DNA from: Paenibacillus massiliensis subsp. panacisoli DSM 21345
GTDB taxonomy: Bacteria > Bacillota > Bacilli > Paenibacillales > Paenibacillaceae
Length of the DNA stretch: 64,000 nucleotides
Direction: 5' to 3'
Assembly (NCBI RefSeq): GCF_000426545.1
Contig: NZ_KE384535.1
Span: forward strand, 124,001 to 188,000
Both the position numbers and the translations under genes were made by a program. Below, piece after piece: positions 48,201-56,390 of this stretch (within the stretch, counting starts at the first letter, position 1; every line of letters begins with the position of its first letter). The notes beneath the pieces were generated by a model. That model was not told the origin of the DNA and ran no database searches. It worked only from the letters and a program-made list of their open reading frames with translations.

Positions 48201-49390
48201 ACGATTCATCGATAGCAGATGTAAGTGTGAATGGAGCACTGTTATCACTAATCCCTTATAATATCGGGGCAACAACAGTGACTATGAGTGTATATGATGG
48301 CTATGGTCGCTCACAGTCGGCTCAATTCCCGGTATTGGTATCACTTCCAGCTGTAAATAATCGTGCACCGCAGGTGGTAGCGTCTATTAGTTCTCAGATC
48401 CTGACGCCAGGGATCACCAATCCAAGGAACTATGATGTAAGCCAGCTGTTTGCGGACGAGGATGGGGATGTGCTTCAATTCACGGTCGTCTCTAGCTTGG
48501 CACAGGCAGTTCGGGTGCAGGTAACAGGCAATATCCTGACCTTAGAGCCAGGTATCTTAAATGGTACAGCAACGATTACGGTTACGGCGGACGATGGCAA
48601 AGGAGGCACGAATACGTATAGCTTCGAGGCCTCGAATGCACAGCTCGTGAATGCTGGATTGACCCTAGTCGACGTAAAGTACGGTCTGTCTTACAAAACG
48701 ATTGATCTGAATATGTATTTCCCAGGAGAATCCTCGTTCAAGGTCTATAAAGGAACAGCGGATTCCACCTTCATCGGTCCGACAGGGCTGAGCAGCACAG
48801 AGATCAAGCTCTCAGCAGATATGCTCTATACTTGGGTCGTTGGTGCGGATGGCAGAGCAGTGGTGTTCATGGCAAGACAGGCAGCACAGCAGCCCGTCGG
48901 CTTGTATTTCTCACAATATCTGGACGGTGGAGATGGTCGACAAGCCATTGAGCTGTATTATAATGGAGACGGCACGGGGGAGCGGGCTACAGGCTATACG
49001 CTGGAGATTCATCGCTTCATGAAGCAGACACAGAGCATGAACGTAGTAGCTATGCCACTTAACGCTCCGTACCCTAACATGCCATTTATCATTATCGGAG
49101 ATATCTTCTACGATGCCATGGATATTATGAATATATGGTACTACAACGAGGAGGCTGTATTGCACCGTCCTACAGACTTTAATCTGGTAGCCCTGGTACT
49201 GAAGAAAAACGGGGTCGTGGTGGATGTCCTGGGAAATCCAGCTGCCTCGCAGAGCCAGCTATTAGCTAATGGAGGAACGATTGTGCGTAAGAGCGGTATT
49301 TCCTATGGCTCATCTGAATTCAGCCTGGCGGACGAATGGAATGTCTTCCCTAAGGGGACATATCAATATTTTGGGACACATACTCCGTAA
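45290..49390 (+). CDS. SLH-domain surface protein with cadherin-like repeats and a lamin-tail-like C-terminus
   Basis: 1366 residues. Signal peptide about 1-30. Three SLH domains follow (about 35-205: TDGTFRPAAELTRQELAVLLVKAL, GNTFNPKQKVTAQELIAVLVRATG). A beta-rich module with NGVRYQIGTELQGILNSDNS is shared with the minus-strand paralogue. From residue about 535 come roughly six dystroglycan/cadherin-like repeats with the calcium-type motif SDPDGDxLTY, split by a Pro/Glu linker (about 723-740, PQPEPQPEPQPQPEPE). The last 250 residues resemble a lamin-tail domain (GLYFSQYLDGGDGRQAIELYYNG, EWNVFPKGTYQYFG). SLH domains bind pyruvylated secondary wall polymer, so this is an anchored surface or adhesion protein. 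ATG 45290 has GGGAG eight bases upstream; the frame is open to 45245. Confidence 0.88.
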   Translation: MNNVKMTAAQVAAVLLLLAPALQPAAVGASGATISAVSSGASIGAVFTDAADLTEQQRQMISRAMEMGVIQGNTDGTFRPAAELTRQELAVLLVKALELPLPESSRSSFKDVPAGGWSSPYIEAAKSAGWVQGTGGNTFNPKQKVTAQELIAVLVRATGVQGAAEEVDQAAAEGSFPDEWAGGSDWAEPLLRVAYEANLLSDYSGSLSPAAPVNRADAAGMLVSAFFPQQRASLLKDVQEGSAIINGVRYQIGTELQGILNSDNSTVLHNAKVEFHATGRTLDQLLALEIVSGGLPANTGAKEFSGNVTLNGQGASLEGNLTIAGDFLSVVDLKVNGDLTIDPNVQHDFYAESLQVKGQTFVQGGDRDTVVFQQSSLNEVSVTKKDVHVVASGNTTISSMTLESSSAIDIDNGATLTRLVLTDGASAVELNGSVGTVLTTNSEPVKVTGDATIQKLIIDGAGAVDVDTTGTIAVLEVNQTGENVKLGENVKVGQVAANANVSERVVGAASQTTATTTAGSTDTTSSSSNRAPVLKHAIPDLLLTGNGQDYVVNLSDYIHDPDGDTLTYAAVSLRASVARPTVRDGKLYLTSGNGGSSTIRLTVSDPRGKKLTASFNVIVNAPPVPTPIPDQQLRVNEQPVELDVSAYFSDPEHAALKYTIASTDNSIVSAVITGTQLRLTPRQAGQVSITVTADDGQVAADGTTGQASATFDVHVEAAELPDNNPQPEPQPEPQPQPEPENHSPIVQTLMPIVLMPGIPGHDLDVSQVFSDPDGDVLTYSAWSSDPNLAFVQLTGNLLHVQGVAAGSVTIILQADDSRGGVAQAMLPASILPLLPMNQQPVVTNTPSMMNLIVGHPQQELNLSQIFSDPDGDALTYEVSVSDADIAEAVEQAGILGIQGRMPGSASISIIAKDGRGGLVSTQLNLSVLSAASIGSIPEQRLELGAQPWGLDLSPFLSNFDESTLSVTAATYDSSIADVSVNGALLSLIPYNIGATTVTMSVYDGYGRSQSAQFPVLVSLPAVNNRAPQVVASISSQILTPGITNPRNYDVSQLFADEDGDVLQFTVVSSLAQAVRVQVTGNILTLEPGILNGTATITVTADDGKGGTNTYSFEASNAQLVNAGLTLVDVKYGLSYKTIDLNMYFPGESSFKVYKGTADSTFIGPTGLSSTEIKLSADMLYTWVVGADGRAVVFMARQAAQQPVGLYFSQYLDGGDGRQAIELYYNGDGTGERATGYTLEIHRFMKQTQSMNVVAMPLNAPYPNMPFIIIGDIFYDAMDIMNIWYYNEEAVLHRPTDFNLVALVLKKNGVVVDVLGNPAASQSQLLANGGTIVRKSGISYGSSEFSLADEWNVFPKGTYQYFGTHTP

Positions 49391-49405
49391 GTCACAACAC
49401 AGTGC

Positions 49406-49438
49406 CTCTGGCAGATTCGTGAACTAATCCTGCCAGAG
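49406..49438 (+). terminator. Hairpin after the plus-strand SLH gene
   Basis: CTCTGGCAG and CTGCCAGAG form a perfect 9-bp stem with a 15-base loop. No T tract follows, so it may be an mRNA 3'-end stabiliser ahead of the stronger structure at 49534. Confidence 0.5.
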
Positions 49439-49533
49439 ACGCTTCGTGGTCTGTGTTGATCAGGTAGAGAGTGCCTTTTCCCAGTAGATGGCGGCTCTCT
49501 AGCATGCTGCGCTCGACTATGCTAAGATGTGCT

Positions 49534-49606
49534 TAGCTCATGGTGAATTCTTCTTGTATGAATGAGGTGTGAGAACTTTCATTCTACATGAATTCATCAT
49601 GAGCTA
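49534..49606 (+). terminator. Long stem-loop with T tract before the oxidoreductase-UPF0303 gene
   Basis: TAGCTCATGGTGAATTC (49534-49550) pairs with GAATTCATCATGAGCTA (49590-49606), 17 bases with a single mismatch, followed by TTTTTCATT. An inner GAATGA/TTCATT pair can extend it. Confidence 0.75.
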
Positions 49607-49619
49607 TTTTTCATTAAAT

Positions 49620-49647
49620 TTTAGGCAAGATTCAGGCAAATTACAAT
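49620..49647 (+). promoter_or_regulatory. Candidate promoter with 11-base direct repeat
   Basis: TTTAGGCAAGATTCAGGCAAA repeats TTxAGGCAA with an 11-base step and is followed by TACAAT (49642-49647) as a candidate -10. It resembles the TTCAG repeats at the two SLH promoters but is less exact. Confidence 0.4.
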
Positions 49648-49702
49648 TCTACAGGCAGCTAGCAAAATACGAAACTATATTAGACAGCATGGAGGTTATT
49701 GG

Positions 49703-51139
49703 ATGATTCGATGGGGAATTCTTGGCGCAGGATATATTGCTAAACGTTTTGCAGCCTCACTACAAAACGAACCTAACAGTACATTATATGCCATCAGTGG
49801 CCGTGATGAGTTGAAGTTAAAGCTGTTTGCAGAACAGTACCCCTCCGATAAGCTGTACGTATCACATGCTGAGATGCTATCAGATCCTAATGTTGATGCG
49901 ATCTATCTCGCATTGCCACATCATTTACACCATGAGTGGGCCATCAAAGCGATGCATGCAGGGAAGGCGGTCTTGTGTGAAAAACCTGCATCCTTGAATC
50001 TCAAGGAGATGCAAGACATCGCAGATACGGCTCAAAGTAAACATGTTCTCTTCATGGAGGCCATGAAACAGCGCTTTGTACCCGTATATAGAGAACTGCG
50101 GCGTAGAGTGGAAGCAGGTGAAATCGGTAACATTACCTCGATACATGCGAGTTTGTGTAATGAAATGCCTCCAGAAATGAATACATATCATGTTCAAGCA
50201 GGCCCAGGAGGCGCGTTGCTGGATGTGGGAACCTATTGTGCAAGTTGGATCGAGGACTTTTCGCTTGGAAACATTCAATTGGAAGCTGTAGCTGCTTCAC
50301 AACGAGACTCCATTGATTATTACGTGGATGCCAAGCTCCGTGTGGGTGACGTGCAAGCGGGCCTCGAATGTGCATTTGATCGCCAGAAGGAACGAAAAGT
50401 CGTGCTCCAGGGAGAGAATGGGAGTATCATAGTCGAAGACCTTCATCGCCCTGTGAGCATGCTGGTCTGTCGAGATGGATATGAGCCTGAGAGGGTGCAA
50501 CTTCCCTATGAATTCGATGATTTCTATAGCGAAATCCATCATTTTGTAGAGTGTCTGGAAAATGGACGAACTGAAAGTCACATTATGCCACTGTCAGCTT
50601 CTCTGCGTTGTGCAGAAATTCTGGATACAATACGAGCGGGTCTGACATATACCCCAGAATGCCTAGACGTATTGGTAGAACAAGAAAAGACACTTCAATA
50701 TGATCGCTTTGGGGCTGAGGAAGCATTAAAGCTGGGGAACATTATCGCGGAATTAGCGAAGGATTATGACCGTGAAATTGCCGTCTCGATCTTCCGCGAA
50801 AGTGATGACCTTGTGTTATTTCAATATATGATGGACAGCAAGTCAGCTCGGAATATTAGCTATATGGAGGGGAAACGAAGAGCCGCCCTGGCAACAGGGC
50901 ATTCCAGCCTGTGGATGCACGTGGATCATGTCTTGAATCATAACTGGAATACAGAGATGGAGAATGTACCCCATTTTATTCCTACCGGGGGAGCATTTCC
51001 TGTTCGGGTAAACAATGAATGGGTTGCGACACTTGCACTAAGTGGACTGCATGAAGGTAGAGACCATGAGCTTGTCATTCGTGCTCTAAGTGTTGCTCTA
51101 GACAAGCAAGTTCCTGTTTTCCCCTGTGCGGCGATTTGA
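49703..51139 (+). CDS. Gfo/Idh/MocA oxidoreductase fused to a UPF0303 (HbpS/GlcG-like) domain
   Basis: 478 residues in two parts. Residues 1 to about 315 form a Gfo/Idh/MocA dehydrogenase: nucleotide-binding motif WGILGAGYIAKRFA (Gly8, Gly10), the conserved EKP at 93-95 (VLCEKPASLN), and GGALLDVGTYCASWIEDF. Residues about 321-478 match the UPF0303 family: FGAEEALKLGNIIAELAKDYDR, KRRAALATGHSSLWMH, PTGGAFPVRVNNEWVATLALSGL and EGRDHELVIRAL. Proteins of that fold have been linked to heme or small-molecule binding. The two domains are normally separate; here there is one uninterrupted frame with no internal stop or start signal. The first half would reduce or oxidise a sugar or cyclitol with NAD(P). 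The role of the fusion is unknown. ATG 49703 has GGAGG upstream. Confidence 0.88.
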   Translation: MIRWGILGAGYIAKRFAASLQNEPNSTLYAISGRDELKLKLFAEQYPSDKLYVSHAEMLSDPNVDAIYLALPHHLHHEWAIKAMHAGKAVLCEKPASLNLKEMQDIADTAQSKHVLFMEAMKQRFVPVYRELRRRVEAGEIGNITSIHASLCNEMPPEMNTYHVQAGPGGALLDVGTYCASWIEDFSLGNIQLEAVAASQRDSIDYYVDAKLRVGDVQAGLECAFDRQKERKVVLQGENGSIIVEDLHRPVSMLVCRDGYEPERVQLPYEFDDFYSEIHHFVECLENGRTESHIMPLSASLRCAEILDTIRAGLTYTPECLDVLVEQEKTLQYDRFGAEEALKLGNIIAELAKDYDREIAVSIFRESDDLVLFQYMMDSKSARNISYMEGKRRAALATGHSSLWMHVDHVLNHNWNTEMENVPHFIPTGGAFPVRVNNEWVATLALSGLHEGRDHELVIRALSVALDKQVPVFPCAAI

Positions 51140-51193
51140 GACACTGGAATGTTGGACTAGACTTACCCATGACACTGTAAAAACAACATGAAG

Positions 51194-51231
51194 AAGCCGT
51201 TCCACCTCTGAGGGAGGAGGGACGGCTTTTT
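51194..51231 (+). terminator. Terminator between the convergent oxidoreductase and SLH genes
   Basis: AAGCCGTTCC pairs with GGGACGGCTT (one G-U pair), followed by TTTT on the plus strand. Confidence 0.78.
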
Positions 51232-51325
51232 CGTAATGCGGGAATCAAATCTTATATTTGATCTGGTCAACCTACTACCATTCATTCGACTGGAGTAATT
51301 CAGGTCAAGTCAGTCTAGCATCAGC

Positions 51326-54300
51326 TTAGCCGGGAATGCCGAAGTCGTTATCTCCACCTAGAATACTTTGCTCTTGCTCCGCTCCCTGTTCTGCATCTTG
51401 ATCAGCAGGATCTGCTTCAGGAGTACTTGGATTCTCATTTGGATTTTCGACTATTGGTTCGCCTCCATCCTGCGTAGGCTCATTAGCTTCAGGTTCAGTA
51501 GCTTCAGGCTCAGATGGGACTTCACTATTGCTAGCTCCATCATTGTCCTCAGTAACGTTATCCTCACCCTGCGAAGGCTCTTCGACTGGAGGCGTCGGAT
51601 TTACCGGATCTGCTGGTGGATTATCCGTGCTTTGGACAGGTTCATCACTAGTGAAAGGGATGCCTGGATCATCGCCCGGAATACCGCCTGAATTGTTGCT
51701 TCCTTGATTAGAAAGGAACAGCTCAAATTCTTCAATACTCTTCTTCAAAGCAACGTATTGTGACAGCGTATCCTCAAAGCTCTCTGCATCCTCCAACGAC
51801 TGCATTTCGAATAAAGCCATCAGCATATCAATATACTCTTGAGATTCGCTTTCTGGTTGGTTGGAATATTGATCCCCGTACAGGATAGCTTTCTCAATGG
51901 TATCGTCTATCATCGGTTGTGTAATCCATGGCAATTGGAAGTTGTGTAGAGCATTTGCCAGATCCAACTGCGCCTCATCAATACTCTCCTGAGAAATATT
52001 TTCACTGGAAATCACTGCATCTGCATTAGCGATAGCCATGTACAAGCTCTGGCCCGTCGGATGATACTTCCCATACGCGTCATAATCTGCCTTGGCCTGA
52101 TCAAGAATTGTCAGCAAAGCAGCTTTGTCCAAAATTTGAACCTGCTGAAGTCCATTTGACAGATCCGTCACAGCATTGAACAGGATAAACAGGGCAGGGG
52201 AATCGATCTGAGCAGCCTGGTTGGCATTCAACAGCAACATATTAAGGTAGTTCTCATCCTGTGGAGACATGTTGCCCGATTGGGTGGTGAGTAGATCGTC
52301 CGCTTGCTGAATAAGCAAATTCAGCTGGTGTCTATAATCAAGCTTTTTGTCAGCCAGCTGTTCCTTGAACAAGAGATAGTCTTGCTCCAGCGCTGTATAC
52401 TGCTGATTTATATCTTGCTGGCTTGAAGTGCTGCCTGGCTGATACATGTTCATGCTGTTACTCAGCAAGCTATCCATCGTCTGATATTCTAGTGGCATGA
52501 TGGAGCTCAAATAAGGCTCACTATTCAGTGATTGGATAATGGTGTTAACAAGCAGGGACAAGGCCAAGGTATCTACTTGCTCACCTGGGTTGTTAATGCC
52601 GCTCCAGTTAGAAAGCTTAGAGGTCAATTCATGCAGAATCCCATCTACCTCAGGCTGGGTCATAGCCTTGTGCATCTTCTTTGTGTAGAAATTCAGCATA
52701 TCACTGAGGACTACATCTGCCGGATGAAGCTCGGTCAGTTCGCCAACTTCATGTAACTTGGCATTCAGAGCCGTGAAATTGACGGATTGGATGAGCAGGT
52801 ACTCATCATACATGGCCTGTACTTGGCTTGCAGTGATCTGAAGCTCCTCCAGGCTTGAAGCGGTGTTGGCATAGACGAGCATAGCTTGGAATGCTGTCGG
52901 CTTGAAGCGATCTGCGTCTGTGAAATCCACATCCGGTAAGGAATTAATAGCGTTCAACAATTGGAGCGCAGGAAGCTTGATGGATATGGATGCCATATAT
53001 AATTTGGTCTTCTTAGCTAGCTGAGTTGTTGCAGCATCGACATCTGCTTGCGTCGTATTACTATTCACTAGTACCTGCTGAGCATCGAGAATGGCCGTCT
53101 GTAAGTAGTCGTTCCATACGCGAGGCAGCTCATTGTCATTCTCGGGAAGCATAGATTGCGTCGAAATACGCAGCTGTTGATCCAGGGCAGTCAGATCAAT
53201 CGAGCCCTGTTGCACAGCTGATCCAAGGTAGATCTGGATGGCAGTATTTAGCTGCAGCACTGCTTCATTCACGGCAGCCTGATTGGCCTGATTATTGTTC
53301 AGTACCCCGATGGCGAGTTCAATCGCGGAGCCCAGGCTGTCCTTGGCCGCTTGCGGATACAAGTTACGGTCAGGTCCACCTTCGCCAGCACGATTCAGCA
53401 GAGAACCAGCATGGTTAATCGTGGTCTCAAGGGCCACACGGTCCACAGCCGGGCTCTCATTGCCGCTGTTGCCACCGCCATTGTTGGAGTTGGGTCTGGA
53501 GCTGCTGGTATCTGGTGGGGTCACCACCTGCGCTTGATCAGGATTGGCATTGCCGTTCAAGCCGTTCACAGCTTGCTTCATAGCGTTATAGTTGATAACC
53601 ACATCAGACGGAAGCTTGTTCGGGTCCAGGCGCAGCTGCTGAATCAAAGCCCGTTCCTGAAGGGTAATAAAAGGAATACCATTGTAGCCTGTAGTATCCA
53701 GTTCCCTAATAGTACCATTGATAAAGAGCTTGCTTAAGCCTTGTAGGAGAGAGAGACGGTTAATGAAAGCTTCGCCTTGTGTCAGCAATGTAGCGTTACT
53801 ATCCAAGGCCAGCTGCTCCAGGCGGGTCGTACCCGTGGCAGTCAGCTTTGCGTCCTTCGCAATAATGGTAACTTTGGATAAGCTGCTGTTATCTAGAATG
53901 ACCTCCACGGAATCGGTACCCCGGATTTCTAGCTCACCTGTAGAAGTGAGATTCTTCACGGTCACAGACCCATTAATGATTAATTTGCCGTTGAAGGTTG
54001 CTCCCGCACCATCGAGAGTTCCACCATTGCCATTCAGCTCCAGAGTGTTAATACCTGTTACGGTACGAAGACTGCGGTTCAAGTCCAGCTTGGCTCCCTT
54101 GAGTACGTTTCCATTTTCTACACCAAGTAGCCCCTGGAGGGTACTGCCAATCTGGTAGGGTATATTACCGATCCGCACAGTGTTCCCGTCGGTAACAACT
54201 TCACCAACAGGATGATCTAGCAGCTGCAGGAAAAATTCTGCTCCGTGCTCGCGGTTCAGCGGGGCATTCAGCTCCTCACTGGACTCCACGAGGGATAGTC

Positions 54301-54796
54301 CGTAGCTGCGAGCAATGTCAACTGGCGTCTGAGCGTCAACGCTGCTGTCATCGGCGTGCAGCTCCATAGAGCGAACGAGGATCGAGATCAGATCAGCGCG
54401 AGTGACTGCATCATTGGGACGGAACAACTCACCGTCTCCTCCCATGAAGCCTGCCTCACGTACTGCCTCAATATAAGAAGCGCTCCAGGCAGTCGAAGAT
54501 ACATCCATGAAGGAGGTCATTTGCTGCGGGCTGGTATTCAGTTGAAAGATGAGGGACAGAATCTTGGCTGTCTCGGCACGGGTTAGTACCTTGTCAGCCA
54601 TGAAATCTCCTTGTGTCCCTCCGGTCATAAATCCTAGCTCTCGCACCTGCTTGATGGCGTCCGACTCAGTAGATACTGCATCAGCCGCATAAGCGGTTAA
54701 GGATGCGTAAGAGAATGGTAGAATAATGACAGATCCGGTAGCGATTCCTAGGATCATAGCTGAGGCAACCAGCTTATTGCGTTTGACTTTTTTCAA
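51326..54796 (-). CDS. SLH-domain surface protein with helical FIVAR-like repeats and an acidic Pro-rich tail
   Basis: 1156 residues. Signal peptide about 1-38 (LVASAMILGIATGSVIILPF). SLH domains follow (about 42-150: GFMTGGTQGDFMADKVLTRAETAKIL, GDGELFRPNDAVTRADLISILVRSM). A beta-rich module, VRIGNIPYQIGSTLQGLLGVENGNVLKGAKL, is homologous to NGVRYQIGTELQGIL of the plus-strand paralogue. A Ser/Asn/Gly linker lies near residue 425. A long helical part follows with repeats of the form AVNEAVLQLNTAIQIYLGS or DAATTQLAKKTKLYM (FIVAR-like, about 450-1020). The final 120 residues are Pro/Glu/Asp-rich (VNPTPPVEEPSQGED). It should be displayed on the cell surface, bound through SLH to the wall polymer. 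The TTG at 54796 has GGGAG eight bases upstream; the frame is open to 54838. Confidence 0.85.
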   Translation of the reverse strand: MKKVKRNKLVASAMILGIATGSVIILPFSYASLTAYAADAVSTESDAIKQVRELGFMTGGTQGDFMADKVLTRAETAKILSLIFQLNTSPQQMTSFMDVSSTAWSASYIEAVREAGFMGGDGELFRPNDAVTRADLISILVRSMELHADDSSVDAQTPVDIARSYGLSLVESSEELNAPLNREHGAEFFLQLLDHPVGEVVTDGNTVRIGNIPYQIGSTLQGLLGVENGNVLKGAKLDLNRSLRTVTGINTLELNGNGGTLDGAGATFNGKLIINGSVTVKNLTSTGELEIRGTDSVEVILDNSSLSKVTIIAKDAKLTATGTTRLEQLALDSNATLLTQGEAFINRLSLLQGLSKLFINGTIRELDTTGYNGIPFITLQERALIQQLRLDPNKLPSDVVINYNAMKQAVNGLNGNANPDQAQVVTPPDTSSSRPNSNNGGGNSGNESPAVDRVALETTINHAGSLLNRAGEGGPDRNLYPQAAKDSLGSAIELAIGVLNNNQANQAAVNEAVLQLNTAIQIYLGSAVQQGSIDLTALDQQLRISTQSMLPENDNELPRVWNDYLQTAILDAQQVLVNSNTTQADVDAATTQLAKKTKLYMASISIKLPALQLLNAINSLPDVDFTDADRFKPTAFQAMLVYANTASSLEELQITASQVQAMYDEYLLIQSVNFTALNAKLHEVGELTELHPADVVLSDMLNFYTKKMHKAMTQPEVDGILHELTSKLSNWSGINNPGEQVDTLALSLLVNTIIQSLNSEPYLSSIMPLEYQTMDSLLSNSMNMYQPGSTSSQQDINQQYTALEQDYLLFKEQLADKKLDYRHQLNLLIQQADDLLTTQSGNMSPQDENYLNMLLLNANQAAQIDSPALFILFNAVTDLSNGLQQVQILDKAALLTILDQAKADYDAYGKYHPTGQSLYMAIANADAVISSENISQESIDEAQLDLANALHNFQLPWITQPMIDDTIEKAILYGDQYSNQPESESQEYIDMLMALFEMQSLEDAESFEDTLSQYVALKKSIEEFELFLSNQGSNNSGGIPGDDPGIPFTSDEPVQSTDNPPADPVNPTPPVEEPSQGEDNVTEDNDGASNSEVPSEPEATEPEANEPTQDGGEPIVENPNENPSTPEADPADQDAEQGAEQEQSILGGDNDFGIPG

Positions 54797-54903
54797 AATG
54801 CTCACTCCCGGTTCTAGTTGATATGCACAATTTTGCATGATTTGGGTATTAAGTCGCAGGGAGTTCTGAGCTAATTAGAGTGTCGTAAGAACTATGCATT
54901 TAC

Positions 54904-54935
54904 ATTATAGATGCGGCCACTGAACCGATTCTGAA
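54904..54935 (-). promoter_or_regulatory. Direct-repeat promoter element of the minus-strand SLH gene
   Basis: On the minus strand TTCAGAATCGGTTCAG (54920-54935), then TATAAT (54904-54909) exactly 15 bases after the start of the second TTCAG. It matches the element at 45161-45192 at 15 of 16 repeat positions, and the next bases (TGG) also agree. Confidence 0.68.
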
Positions 54936-55065
54936 CAACGAGGAATGCGGGTATAATCCGATAACTATTACGGCAGAAGTCTCTCGTCTTGATGGGGGTC
55001 TCATGCTATACTGGAGGAAAAAGATGCCAAAATAACACTGCACATTTATGTATAGGAGGTTGGCT

Positions 55066-55446
55066 ATGTTTACGACGAGTCTGATACTGATCTACGTTGC
55101 AATCTCCATGTTCACGAGTCTGATCATTGTGTGGTTCGTGTATACGACACTGAGGGCCAAGCGTAGTACGCTACAGGGGCGTACCCAAATTCTAATGAAA
55201 GGTGTTCCAGCCAAGGCATTCATTCATGCAGTGCACCCAACATCGTCGTCGATGGATGGACAGCCTGGGGTCACTCTGGAGCTAACTGTGACACAGCAGG
55301 ATGGTCGAACCTTTCCAGCGATGATCAAAACGTTTATACCGATTATTCATATTCCGCAATTCCAAAAGGGTAAGGAGATCGACGTTAAATATCTGGAGAT
55401 TGGGGACGAGCGCAGAGTTGAGGTCGTGGGGGCTTATGTCCCATGA
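55066..55446 (+). CDS. Small membrane-anchored protein of unknown function
   Basis: 126 residues with one N-terminal hydrophobic segment (about residues 4-28). A basic stop-transfer (RAKRS) and a soluble beta-rich domain follow (AKAFIHAVHPTSSSMDG, VTLELTVTQQDGRTFPAMIK, EIDVKYLEIGDERRVEVV). The soluble part resembles DUF3592-like modules, but I am not certain. ATG 55066 has AGGAGG six bases upstream. It is flanked by the divergent SLH gene and a terminator, so it is monocistronic. Confidence 0.72.
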   Translation: MFTTSLILIYVAISMFTSLIIVWFVYTTLRAKRSTLQGRTQILMKGVPAKAFIHAVHPTSSSMDGQPGVTLELTVTQQDGRTFPAMIKTFIPIIHIPQFQKGKEIDVKYLEIGDERRVEVVGAYVP

Positions 55447-55473
55447 ATAATTTAATAATAGGGTGGGAATACG

Positions 55474-55515
55474 CCTGGGAGAAGCGATCTCGATTGCTTT
55501 TTCCGGGTCTTTTTG
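55474..55515 (+). terminator. Terminator after the small membrane protein gene
   Basis: CCTGGGAGAAGCGAT pairs with ATTGCTTTTTCCGGG (15 pairs including G-U), followed by TCTTTTTG. Confidence 0.78.
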
Positions 55516-55627
55516 TGCGTAAACGTGAATGTCAGCTTTTCTTTGCCCGGCAGAGAGGCAGCTGTTATTCCCCTGAAAGTCATGAAGTATTAAATTAGAT
55601 TTGGTTCATAGATTGACTGCGCGCCGT

Positions 55628-55683
55628 ATTGTCAACCTATGTGTAAAATACAGGTTTACAATGTGCGTGCCAAAGGCTATAAT
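55628..55683 (+). promoter_or_regulatory. BirA operator and promoter of the biotin transport cluster
   Basis: ATTGTCAACC, 15 bases, GGTTTACAAT (55628-55662) fits the Firmicute BirA box. TTTACA (55655-55660), 17 bases, TATAAT (55678-55683) forms a good promoter whose -35 lies inside the right half-site. Biotinyl-AMP-loaded BirA would therefore block RNA polymerase directly. Confidence 0.85.
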
Positions 55684-55759
55684 TCTATTCGGTAACGTCG
55701 AGAGGGCGCTGCTATGACATTATTTGATTATATTTTGACTATTCATGGAGGTTATCAAT

Positions 55760-56314
55760 TTGAGTACAAAAGAAATGGTATACGCAGCGTTGTTTGCTGC
55801 CTTCATTGGCGTACTGGGCATGATTCCACCTATTCCACTCGGCTTCATCCCTGTCCCGATCACTGCACAGACACTTGGGGTCATGCTTGCAGGGTGTTTC
55901 CTCGGCAAGAGAATGGCACTGTTCAGCCTGATCTTGTTCCTCGTCTTGGTTGCTATAGGCTTACCGATTCTGCCAGGCGGACGTGGAGGGATCTCTGCGC
56001 TGATCGGGCCCTCTATTGGCTTCATTATCAGCTGGCCAATCGCAGCCTTTTGCATCGGATTTGCTACTGAGAAGGTATGGCCTAAGCTGACGACCTGGAA
56101 GCTTGTGCTCATCAACTTTGCATTTGGTATCATACTTGTGAGTCTAATAGGTGCTCCTGTCATGGCGATTATTACGAATACGTCTATATGGGCCGGAATC
56201 GTGGGGGCGGCTGCCTATATACCGGGTGATATCATCAAGGCGGTGATTGCAGCGGTAATTGCTGTTCGAATCAAGTCACTTAGTCCCATCGAAGAGAAAG
56301 TTCACAATACTTAG
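55760..56314 (+). CDS. bioY: Biotin ECF transporter substrate-binding subunit BioY
   Basis: 184-residue S component with six hydrophobic segments. Family marks: MVYAALFAAFIGVLG, IPLGFIPVPITAQTLGVMLAG, LPILPGGRGGISALIGPSIGF and AAYIPGDIIKAVIAA. It binds biotin with high affinity in the membrane and works with the ECF module encoded four genes downstream. TTG 55760 is chosen since GGAGG (55747-55751) is eight bases upstream; ATG 55745 in frame would place that site inside the gene. The BirA operator upstream gives repression by biotin. Confidence 0.95.
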   Translation: MSTKEMVYAALFAAFIGVLGMIPPIPLGFIPVPITAQTLGVMLAGCFLGKRMALFSLILFLVLVAIGLPILPGGRGGISALIGPSIGFIISWPIAAFCIGFATEKVWPKLTTWKLVLINFAFGIILVSLIGAPVMAIITNTSIWAGIVGAAAYIPGDIIKAVIAAVIAVRIKSLSPIEEKVHNT

Positions 56315-56390
56315 CCCTTCGAGTTGCCAATGTGTGTCGACATTAACTTCACCAATGTAGCTATCTATTACTTAGAAGGTGGGAGAAGCA

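Noticed and set aside
53351-54158. Plus-strand frames opposite the minus-strand SLH gene
   Set aside because: Antisense shadows of a long coding region, with no start signals or recognisable domains.
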